Below, in pieces: positions 1-5,035 of a stretch of DNA of 5,035 nt. The first letter of the stretch is position 1. Each line of letters begins with the position of its first letter. Under the pieces are notes generated by a model. That model made no database searches, had not been told where the DNA came from, and saw nothing but the letters and a program-made list of their open reading frames with translations. The position numbers and the translations under genes are program-made. Source of the DNA: Actinomycetota bacterium (GTDB lineage: Bacteria > Actinomycetota > Acidimicrobiia > IMCC26256 > PALSA-610); assembly GCA_030839005.1 (NCBI GenBank), contig JAUZEM010000127.1, forward strand, positions 1 to 5,035, read 5' to 3'.

Positions 1-417
1 CTCTCGCAAGAACAGTGTCTGGGGCTCCTGCGGCAGGGAACCATCGGCCGGATCGCGTTTGTCGTCGACGGCGACCCGATCATCCTTCCTGTGAACTATC
101 GACTCGTCGAACCCACCTCGGGGCCGCTACTCGCAGTGCGAACCCGGCCGGGCAATGTCATCGAACAGGGGGCAACCAACGTCGCATTCGAGATCGACTC
201 GATTGACCTCGTCCACCACCAAGGCTGGTCGGTGCTCGTACGGGGCGAACTTCTCCACGCGGATCCCACGTCGGCCACTTTCCGAGAGCGGCACGACCCC
301 CAATCCTGGTTCAACGACCCTGAAGCGTGGCTTCTCGTCGATCCGTGGGCCATCACCGGCCGGGAGCTCCACGGCGCCGAGCCCATCTGGCACGTCCACC
401 CGGGCGAGTACATGTAG
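1..417 (+). CDS. PPOX-like FMN-binding split-barrel protein (5' end outside window)
   Basis: The frame is open from base 1, so the true start lies upstream; 138 codons and the TAG stop are present. The fragment begins LSQEQCLGLLRQGTIGRIAF and continues with PIILPVNYRLV, then GNVIEQGATNVAFEID and GWSVLVRGEL. This is the usual order of the pyridoxamine 5'-phosphate oxidase-like / nitroimidazole-reductase-like (NimA-type, Pyridox_ox_2) family: a short helix, a strand carrying 'GRIAF', the 'P-VNY' strand, and the 'VAFEID...GWSVLVRG' strands of the split beta-barrel that binds FMN or F420. Members are small cytoplasmic proteins of about 130-160 residues, so probably only a few to some twenty residues are missing. 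The substrate cannot be read from the sequence; true PNP oxidase activity is unlikely because these short relatives usually lack the PNPOx C-terminal region. The next gene follows on the same strand after 43-76 nt, depending on its start. Confidence 0.85.
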   Translation, partial: LSQEQCLGLLRQGTIGRIAFVVDGDPIILPVNYRLVEPTSGPLLAVRTRPGNVIEQGATNVAFEIDSIDLVHHQGWSVLVRGELLHADPTSATFRERHDPQSWFNDPEAWLLVDPWAITGRELHGAEPIWHVHPGEYM

Positions 418-493
418 CCCGGGCGAGTGGTGCGAGTCGTGCAATTCTCGATAGTGAAGCATGAGCGCGGATACTTCCGACTGGGGGTCGAGG

Positions 494-1921
494 ATGGCGC
501 TGCAGGAGGTGAAGGTCCGGGCGCTTGCCCCCGCCCGGCTTGGTTCGCTGCTCGGTCCCGAGCGCGCCCAGCGGTTCGAGACGAGCGCCGCGACAGCACG
601 CGCGCTGCTGGAGGGTCGTGCGGTCGTGAATGTGAACTCGACGGCGACCGGCGGCGGCGTCGCGGAGCTCTTGCAGACCTTGCATGCGTATGCGCGCGGC
701 GCGGGTGTGGATGCCCGATGGGTGGTGATCGAGGGCAACCCGCGCTTTTTCGAGATCACGAAGCGGATCCACAACCATCTCTACGGCACGCCCGGCGACG
801 GAGGCCCGTTGGGGGCGGCTGAACGTCGCGACTACGAGGAGACGCTCCGTCGGAACGTCACAGGTTTGCTCGACCTCGTGGGCGCTGACGACATCGTCGT
901 GTTGCACGACCCACAGACGGCAGCACTGGCCGCCGCGATTCGGCGAGCCGGCGCGCACGTGGTGTGGCGATGCCACGTGGGGATCGACTCGCCGAACGAG
1001 CATTCTGAACGCGGGTGGGAGTTCCTGCGGCCCTATGTCGATGACGTGGACGGATACGTGTTCTCGTGTGAGCGGTTCGCGCCCGCGTGGGTGCCACGAG
1101 AGCACCTTGCCGTGATCGCTCCGTCGATCGATCCGTTCTCGGCAAAGAACGAATCGATCGCCCCCGCAACCGTCGCGCCCTTGTTGCAATACGTGGGGAT
1201 GCTCGAGGGCGGTGGTCACGAGCCGGTCGGGACCTTCACGAGGCGCGACGGATCGCGGGGCCATGTCACGCGACGCGTCGATCTCGTCGGTACCGGGCCG
1301 CCGCCACCGCCCGACGCACCGGTCGTGTTGCAAGCGTCTCGCTGGGACGCGCTGAAGGACATGCCCGGCGTACTCATTGGTTTCGCCGACCAGGTCGTCG
1401 GCCGTACCGACGCCCACCTCGTGCTTGCCGGCCCCCAGACCAGCGGCGTCACCGACGATCCGGAGGCCAACAAGGTGCTCGATGAATGCGTGGCGCTCTG
1501 GCGCAAGCTCCCGAAACCTGCGCAGCGTCGCATCCACCTGGCGTGCGTGCCGATGGCGGATCCTGATGAGGCAGCCGCGATCGTCAATGTCCTCCAACGG
1601 CACGCGACCGTCGTCGTGCAAAAGAGCCTCGCCGAAGGTTTCGGGCTCACCGTTGTCGAAGCAATGTGGAAGTCGCGGCCGGTAATCGGCACCGCAGTCG
1701 GCGGTATCGTCGACCAGATCGTGACCGGCGAGACCGGCTTCCTGCTCGACGACGCGCACGACCTCGAGCGATACGCGCATTCCGTTTGCTCGCTCCTTGG
1801 CAATCCGATGGAGTGCGACCGGATGGGGACCAACGGTCGGCAACGTGCCGAGCAAAAGTTCCTCGGCGATCGGCATCTCGAGGAATGGGCGCACCTGTTC
1901 GCCCGGCTTCGGCCACGCTGA
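494..1921 (+). CDS. TreT-like GT4 glycosyltransferase (probable trehalose synthase family)
   Basis: A 475-aa GT-B glycosyltransferase (numbering from ATG 494). N-terminal half: NVNS (46-49) and GGGVAE (53-58) form the acceptor-side glycine loop, followed by WVVIEGNP...FEITKRIHN, typical of TreT, then VVWRCH (156-161) and PSIDPFSAKN (210-219). C-terminal half: QASRWDALKD (280-289) carries the Arg283/Lys288 pair expected to contact the nucleotide-sugar phosphates. EGFGLTVVE (381-389) is the GT4 E-x7-E motif, followed by AMWKSRPVIG. TreT makes trehalose reversibly from NDP-glucose and glucose in the cytoplasm; that activity here is inferred from family resemblance. The protein is longer than archaeal TreT (about 410 aa), partly from a Gly/Pro/Arg-rich segment at about 229-276. 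Start: ATG 494 has GGGGG six bases upstream and gives an N terminus MALQEVKVRAL that looks family-like. ATG 461 would add 11 residues but has no Shine-Dalgarno sequence. No trehalose gene is adjacent, so another glucoside product is possible. Confidence 0.88.
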   Translation: MALQEVKVRALAPARLGSLLGPERAQRFETSAATARALLEGRAVVNVNSTATGGGVAELLQTLHAYARGAGVDARWVVIEGNPRFFEITKRIHNHLYGTPGDGGPLGAAERRDYEETLRRNVTGLLDLVGADDIVVLHDPQTAALAAAIRRAGAHVVWRCHVGIDSPNEHSERGWEFLRPYVDDVDGYVFSCERFAPAWVPREHLAVIAPSIDPFSAKNESIAPATVAPLLQYVGMLEGGGHEPVGTFTRRDGSRGHVTRRVDLVGTGPPPPPDAPVVLQASRWDALKDMPGVLIGFADQVVGRTDAHLVLAGPQTSGVTDDPEANKVLDECVALWRKLPKPAQRRIHLACVPMADPDEAAAIVNVLQRHATVVVQKSLAEGFGLTVVEAMWKSRPVIGTAVGGIVDQIVTGETGFLLDDAHDLERYAHSVCSLLGNPMECDRMGTNGRQRAEQKFLGDRHLEEWAHLFARLRPR

Positions 1922-1933
1922 ACGGTGCGCCAT

Positions 1934-1939
1934 TAGCGT
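1934..1939 (+). promoter_or_regulatory. Putative -10 box (TAGCGT) of a leaderless promoter for the FAD oxidase gene
   Basis: TAGCGT matches the actinobacterial TANNNT -10 consensus and ends 6 nt before GTG 1946, the spacing expected if transcription begins on the start codon. No Shine-Dalgarno sequence is visible in the 24 nt between the two genes, which supports leaderless translation. No clear -35 hexamer is seen, so the call rests on the -10 and its position alone. Confidence 0.45.
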
Positions 1940-1945
1940 GACCGC

Positions 1946-2944
1946 GTGAGCGCGGTGATGCACGCGGACGTCGTGATCGTCGGCGGCGGACTGCTCGGAC
2001 TCTCTACCGCGCGAGCGTTGCGCGGCCGGCGCGATGTGCTGGTGCTCGAGCGAGACACGGTCGGAAACGCGCGCAGTGGGTCGCACGGTCGCACCCGTAT
2101 CTTTCGGCTGGGGTATGCCGATCCGCGCTACGTCGCAATGGCACAGCGCGCCGCGGAGCGGTGGCGCGCGCTCGAGGCCGACGCCGGGGTGCAGCTGTTG
2201 GACCCGACCCCGCAGCTCACGTTCGGGCCCGGCGCCGACGCCGTGTTCGCCGCCCTCGCGGCGGCCGGTGCGCCGGCGGAGCGCATCACCGCCGCGGCGA
2301 TCAAGAAGCGGTTTCCCGCCTTCGCCGGTCGGGGCGACGCGGTGCTGGAAACGGCCTCGGCCGTGATCGCGGCCGATCGCACCTTGGCGACATTGCGTAC
2401 CCACGCCGGTGCGGAACTACGCGAGCGCGTGCGGGTGCAGCGTCTCGACGCACACCATGTCGAGACCACGAGTGAGATCATCGAGGCGCGAGCGGTGGTG
2501 GTTTGCGCGGGGCCGTGGACGCGTTCCTTGGTCCCGCGCATCGCGACGACGACAACTCTCGAACACGTGGGCTACGTGCGGGCACGCGCAGGGTTACCGA
2601 TCTTCATCGACTTCGCCGAGCCCGCGGTGTACGGCCTTCCGACGCCCGGCTCGGACCTCTACAAGCTCGCGGTACACCACGGTGGTCCGGCGATCGATCC
2701 CGATCGTGAGTTCGTCCCCGATCCGGACGCGCGTGCGGCATTGCATCACGCGATCGAGCGGTGGTTACCCGGTGCCGAGCTGGTGGAGGTCGACATCTGC
2801 CCGTACGACAACACGGCCGACGAGGAATTCATCGTGGAACGGATCGACGGGATCGTCGTGGGCGCGGGCACTTCCGGACACGCCTTCAAGTTCGGCCCGC
2901 TCCTCGGTGAGCAACTGGCCCAACTCGTGCTGGATGACCGCTGA
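1946..2944 (+). CDS. FAD-dependent amine/amino-acid oxidase, monomeric sarcosine oxidase (MSOX) type
   Basis: A 332-aa flavoprotein of the DAO / monomeric sarcosine oxidase superfamily. The N terminus has the dinucleotide-binding fold: VVIVGGGLLGLSTA with Gly13-x-Gly15-x-x-Gly18, and acidic Glu35 ending the second strand. SHGRTRIFR (46-54) is the MSOX flavin/active-site segment, with His47, Thr50, Arg51 and Arg54 matching MSOX His45, Thr48, Arg49 and Arg52. YKLAVHH (239-245) places Lys240 where MSOX has Lys265, the oxygen-activating residue. Cys285 in CPYDNT corresponds to the Cys that binds FAD covalently (MSOX Cys315). GTSGHAFKFGP (308-318) gives Lys315, matching MSOX Lys348. Such enzymes oxidise secondary amines such as N-methyl amino acids, releasing H2O2; the substrate here is unknown. 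It is about 50 residues shorter than MSOX (about 390 aa), with the loss apparently in the middle substrate-domain region. GTG 1946 was chosen because of the leaderless promoter; ATG 1958 is an alternative. It converges on the hydrolase-cyclase gene. Confidence 0.88.
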   Translation: MSAVMHADVVIVGGGLLGLSTARALRGRRDVLVLERDTVGNARSGSHGRTRIFRLGYADPRYVAMAQRAAERWRALEADAGVQLLDPTPQLTFGPGADAVFAALAAAGAPAERITAAAIKKRFPAFAGRGDAVLETASAVIAADRTLATLRTHAGAELRERVRVQRLDAHHVETTSEIIEARAVVVCAGPWTRSLVPRIATTTTLEHVGYVRARAGLPIFIDFAEPAVYGLPTPGSDLYKLAVHHGGPAIDPDREFVPDPDARAALHHAIERWLPGAELVEVDICPYDNTADEEFIVERIDGIVVGAGTSGHAFKFGPLLGEQLAQLVLDDR

Positions 2945-2957
2945 CTCACCGGGCGGA

Positions 2958-4298
2958 TCAGGACTCGAGCGCGAAGAGCTGCCAGGATTCCGGCACGCCC
3001 TTGAGGTCGTGCTCCCCCCGGTCGACGAACTTCAGGCCGGAGCCGACGACGAGATCCCGCACAGTTCGCGATACCAACACCTCGCCCGAAGCTGCGAGCG
3101 CGGCCACGCGCGCCGCAATGTGCACTGTGAGTCCTGCCAGGTCGTGGCCCCGCCGTTCGCATTCGCCGGTGTGCGCGCCGGCGCGGACGGCGATGCCCTT
3201 CGCCGCCGACGACGTGACGACCGCGTGCGCGCAGCGGACGGCCTGGGTCGGGCTGTCGAACGCGCCGAGAAATCCGTCGCCGGTTGTGTTGATCTCCCGT
3301 CCGCCGTAGCGCTGGAGCTCCGACCGAACAATGGCATCGTGCCCGTCGAGGTACGCACGCCACGCCCGGTCTCCGAGCGCGGCTGCCCGCCCGGTCGAGT
3401 CGACGATGTCGGTGAAGAGCACGGTCGCCAGCGTCCGCTCGCCTCCGCCCGAGCGCCGACCGGTCAGGAATTCCTCGATCTCGTCGATGACCTCGTCGGC
3501 GCCCCCGGTCCACGGGGCGTGATCGGCGCCCGGGAGCTCGACGTATCGCGCACCGGAAATGTGCTCGCCCAGGTAGCGCCCGAGTCCGACTGGGATGAAG
3601 AGGTTGTCGGTCCTGTGGATGACCAGGGTGGGGACGTTGATCTCCGGCAGGCGATGGCGTACATCCGCTCGCGCCGTCATTCCGATGATCGCTCGGGCGC
3701 TCGCCGGGCTCGCGCCCCGCGCCGAGGCGCGCACCCACCACGCTCGAAACTGCGCGTCGTTGCGCATGCTCGGAGCAATCAGCGCGAGGTCGTCGTCGTC
3801 TCCCAGCGTCCAGCTCTCGTCGGGGTCCGGGTTCTGCTCGAGGAACCTCTCGATGACCTCGCGCGGATAGCCGTCCGGGTAATCCTCATCCGCCATCACA
3901 CGCGCACAACCGTTCACGACCACCAGCGCGACCACGCGTTCCGGCCTCGTCGACGCGAACTCGATCGCGGAGATGCCGCCCGAGTCCGCGACGATCACGG
4001 CGCGATCAAGCTTGCAGGCGTCGAGCACAGCCTCGATGTCCCGTGCCGCGGTCGCGGGAGTCGACGGATCAGCGGTGTCGATCGGATCCGATAACCCGAC
4101 ACCTCGTATATCGAAGCGGATCAGACGCGAGAAGGATGCCAGTCGCCGGAAGTAGTGCGCCGAGTGCGGCTCCTCGTCGAGTGAGTCGATCGACAGCGTG
4201 AAGGTCGAGACGTACAGCAGATCGAGCCCGCCAGTGCCGAGGACCGAATACGCGAGGTGGGCACCGCCGCTTTTCGCGTACCCGTGCAATGTGTCCAC
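2958..4298 (-). CDS. Alpha/beta-hydrolase fused to class III adenylate/guanylate cyclase (Rv1900c/LipJ-like)
   Basis: A 446-aa two-domain protein. Residues about 5-280 form an alpha/beta hydrolase: DIRGVGLSDP (63-72), nucleophile elbow VADSGG with Ser106, probable acid Asp231 in HRTDNLFIP, and His260 in GADHAPW. Residues about 287-446 form a class III cyclase catalytic domain. Metal-binding Asp297 lies in LFTDIVDST and Asp341 in TTGDGF. The position of the substrate-defining Lys is Asn337, Asp386 is kept, the catalytic Asn is replaced by His393 (TVHIAAR), and Arg397 is kept. The architecture and the Asn/His pair match M. tuberculosis Rv1900c, an adenylyl cyclase with guanylyl cyclase side activity; catalysis would need a homodimer making cAMP from ATP. 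No signal peptide or membrane segment is seen, so it should be cytoplasmic. Start: GTG 4298 opens the hydrolase domain and has GGGAGG 12 nt upstream; the open frame continues to 4982, but that part is antisense to the next gene. TTG 4289 is a less likely start. The hydrolase substrate is unknown. Confidence 0.9.
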   Translation of the reverse strand: MDTLHGYAKSGGAHLAYSVLGTGGLDLLYVSTFTLSIDSLDEEPHSAHYFRRLASFSRLIRFDIRGVGLSDPIDTADPSTPATAARDIEAVLDACKLDRAVIVADSGGISAIEFASTRPERVVALVVVNGCARVMADEDYPDGYPREVIERFLEQNPDPDESWTLGDDDDLALIAPSMRNDAQFRAWWVRASARGASPASARAIIGMTARADVRHRLPEINVPTLVIHRTDNLFIPVGLGRYLGEHISGARYVELPGADHAPWTGGADEVIDEIEEFLTGRRSGGGERTLATVLFTDIVDSTGRAAALGDRAWRAYLDGHDAIVRSELQRYGGREINTTGDGFLGAFDSPTQAVRCAHAVVTSSAAKGIAVRAGAHTGECERRGHDLAGLTVHIAARVAALAASGEVLVSRTVRDLVVGSGLKFVDRGEHDLKGVPESWQLFALES

Positions 4299-4310
4299 GA
4301 CTCCATTCTG

Positions 4311-4316
4311 CCTCCC
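4311..4316 (-). promoter_or_regulatory. Shine-Dalgarno sequence GGGAGG for the hydrolase-cyclase gene
   Basis: On the minus strand, GGGAGG lies 12 nt upstream of GTG 4298. The spacing is rather long, but this is the only strong purine-rich match in the leader, and it supports a start near 4298 rather than at the upstream end of the open frame. A second GGAG (4301-4304) sits only 2 nt from the GTG and is too close to serve it. Confidence 0.5.
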
Positions 4317-4392
4317 GCCGAGCCGGTGACCTCTGCCGCTCGTCGCAGGTCTCCCGCCGGCCCGTTCACCGACGACGGCGCGTAGGAAACTC

Positions 4393-4402
4393 GTGAATTC
4401 AC
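4393..4402. promoter_or_regulatory. Perfect 10-bp palindrome GTGAATTCAC, candidate operator
   Basis: GTGAATTCAC is a perfect inverted repeat in the 120-nt region between two divergent genes. It ends 3 nt before the putative -10 box TATCGT, so a bound protein would cover the -35/-10 spacer of the downstream gene's promoter. The symmetry does not extend beyond 10 bp. A regulator role is inferred from position only. Confidence 0.3.
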
Positions 4403-4405
4403 CGG

Positions 4406-4411
4406 TATCGT
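4406..4411 (+). promoter_or_regulatory. Putative -10 box (TATCGT) of a leaderless promoter for the 181-aa protein gene
   Basis: TATCGT fits the TANNNT -10 consensus and ends 7 nt before ATG 4419, so transcription would begin at or next to the start codon. No Shine-Dalgarno sequence precedes ATG 4419. No convincing -35 hexamer is found around 4382-4388. This placement also argues against the upstream in-frame GTG at 4410, which overlaps the box. Confidence 0.45.
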
Positions 4412-4418
4412 GCACGCG

Positions 4419-4964
4419 ATGTTTCGGGTCACCTTCTTGGTCGAGGACCCGGCCGAGCGTCAACGCTTGGCCACTGAGTTGCGGGCGCTGTCGATGGGCG
4501 GCGACGCCCGGATCGTCTCGGCGTTCGCCGACGCCAAGACGCTCGAGGTATTCCTCGACATCGCCGAGTCTGCGGTCCCGCGTACGGTCATCGACCGGCT
4601 CGCGCAGTGGCTCGGCGTTACCGAATTCGAAGTCACGGGCGCGCAGGCGGTCCCCACCGAAACCGTTGCAAGCCCGCCGACCATCCCGCGCGGCCGCTTG
4701 CGCACGGCTGCGATCACCCAGGTGCGAGTACACCCTGACGGCTGCACCTTGTCGGTCCAGGCTCGGCACCGACCCTACGAAACCGTCGAGCGTGTCGAAG
4801 TCGAACAGACCGACGATGCGGTCGCGCTCACGGTCTTCGTTGGTTCCGCGGATGATGACGCTCGCAGTCGGTACGTATCGTTGGCGGTCGCGTTCACGTG
4901 GGTGGACACCTTCCTCGACCGTCCCGTGGGAGACCGCCGGATCATCCGCCACGACCCCGAGTGA
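4419..4964 (+). CDS. Conserved-looking protein of unknown function, two-part, 181 aa
   Basis: I do not recognise a named family. Residues 1-75 (MFRVTFLVEDPAERQRLATE onward) look like a small alternating alpha/beta module: a hydrophobic strand, an amphipathic helix, the strand ARIVSAF, the strand LEVFLDI, a helix, then a strand at 67-73. Residues 76-95 are a Pro/Thr-rich linker. Residues 96-178 look like a beta-rich domain with a strand pairing pattern (QVRVHPDGCTLSVQA, VERVEVEQTDDAVALTVFVG, VSLAVAF) ending in FLDRPVGDRRIIR. I recall this ending, 'L-x-RPLGDR-x-v', from C-terminal beta domains of many uncharacterised actinobacterial proteins, often lipoproteins, but that is memory and not a search. 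No signal peptide, lipobox or membrane segment is visible, so it is probably cytoplasmic. It is transcribed divergently from the hydrolase-cyclase gene. ATG 4419 is preferred over GTG 4410 because of the -10 box position. Coding is supported by G/C-biased third positions and an uninterrupted 182-codon frame. Confidence 0.72.
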   Translation: MFRVTFLVEDPAERQRLATELRALSMGGDARIVSAFADAKTLEVFLDIAESAVPRTVIDRLAQWLGVTEFEVTGAQAVPTETVASPPTIPRGRLRTAAITQVRVHPDGCTLSVQARHRPYETVERVEVEQTDDAVALTVFVGSADDDARSRYVSLAVAFTWVDTFLDRPVGDRRIIRHDPE

Positions 4965-4981
4965 CCCCTGCGGGAGGCGCA

Positions 4982-4997
4982 CGCGGGAGTATCCGCG
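4982..4997. other. Short GC-rich hairpin downstream of the 181-aa protein gene, weak terminator candidate
   Basis: CGCGG (4982-4986) and CCGCG (4993-4997) can form a 5-bp stem with a 6-nt loop, 17 nt after the stop codon. There is no T-run on either side, so it is not a canonical intrinsic terminator. A stem this short can arise by chance in such GC-rich DNA. The rest of 4965-5035 shows no gene or RNA signature that I can support. Confidence 0.15.
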
Positions 4998-5035
4998 CCC
5001 GGCGCATACGCGCGTGCCACTCTCTCGGGTGAAGC

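Noticed and set aside
353..2404. Long 683-codon open frame on the minus strand opposite the glycosyltransferase and oxidase genes
   Set aside because: Its translation is Arg/His-rich with no recognisable domain, while the plus strand carries two clear enzyme families. It is a GC-bias shadow.
2746..3741. 331-codon minus-strand open frame overlapping the cyclase region in another frame
   Set aside because: It is Arg/Pro/Gly-rich and out of frame with the Asp-containing cyclase motifs, so it is a shadow.
2409..4094. 561-codon plus-strand open frame running across the oxidase 3' end and through the cyclase gene
   Set aside because: It overlaps the oxidase in another frame and is antisense to conserved hydrolase and cyclase motifs; its composition is Arg/Ser-rich and without motifs.
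4328..4351. Imperfect inverted repeat GACCTCTGC / GCAGGTC in the leader of the cyclase gene
   Set aside because: The stem needs a two-base bulge and has only 4 + 3 pairs; there is no T-run and no match to a riboswitch or attenuator that I know.
4299..4982. N-terminal extension of the cyclase frame to position 4982 on the minus strand (674 residues in total)
   Set aside because: The extra 228 residues are antisense to the 181-aa protein gene and low in recognisable structure; the hydrolase domain begins at GTG 4298 with a Shine-Dalgarno sequence upstream.
4775..5020. 81-codon minus-strand frame starting with GTG near the right edge, with a GAGAGA before it
   Set aside because: Most of it is antisense to the 181-aa protein gene and the product is Ser/Arg/Thr-rich without features.

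Overview
The window comes from a high-GC bacterial chromosome, most likely an actinobacterium and perhaps of the Acidimicrobiia type. The reasons are the strongly G/C-biased third codon positions in every gene, GTG starts, two genes that appear to be translated from leaderless transcripts behind a TANNNT -10 box, and the families present: an actinobacterial-style PPOX protein, a TreT-like glycosyltransferase and an Rv1900c-like hydrolase-cyclase fusion. The lineage is an inference from style and has not been tested by database search.

Layout. Positions 1-417 (+) hold the 3' part of a pyridoxamine-5'-phosphate-oxidase-like flavin/split-barrel protein. About 494-1921 (+) encode a TreT-like GT4 glycosyltransferase, the probable trehalose-synthase family, with a possible upstream start at 461. 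Positions 1946-2944 (+) encode a monomeric-sarcosine-oxidase-like FAD amine oxidase, starting 24 nt after the glycosyltransferase stop and probably having its own leaderless promoter. After a 13-nt convergent gap, 2958-4298 (-) encode an alpha/beta-hydrolase fused to a class III nucleotide cyclase. A 120-nt divergent intergenic region follows, containing a perfect 10-bp palindrome and a TANNNT -10 box. Positions 4419-4964 (+) then encode an unrecognised 181-aa two-part protein. The last 71 nt hold only a weak GC-rich hairpin. No stretch longer than about 120 nt lacks a gene, and I see no RNA gene, mobile element, CRISPR array or phage feature.

How the genes relate. The three plus-strand genes on the left are co-directional and closely spaced, so they may be partly co-transcribed, but their predicted activities do not form one recognisable pathway. 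The cyclase fusion is the most biochemically interesting gene. It retains the metal-binding aspartates but has Asn in place of the substrate-defining Lys and His in place of the catalytic Asn, the same pair of replacements described for Mycobacterium tuberculosis Rv1900c. The divergent neighbour of unknown function shares its upstream region. I found no convincing evidence of an undescribed multi-gene system; the best leads are in Part 2.
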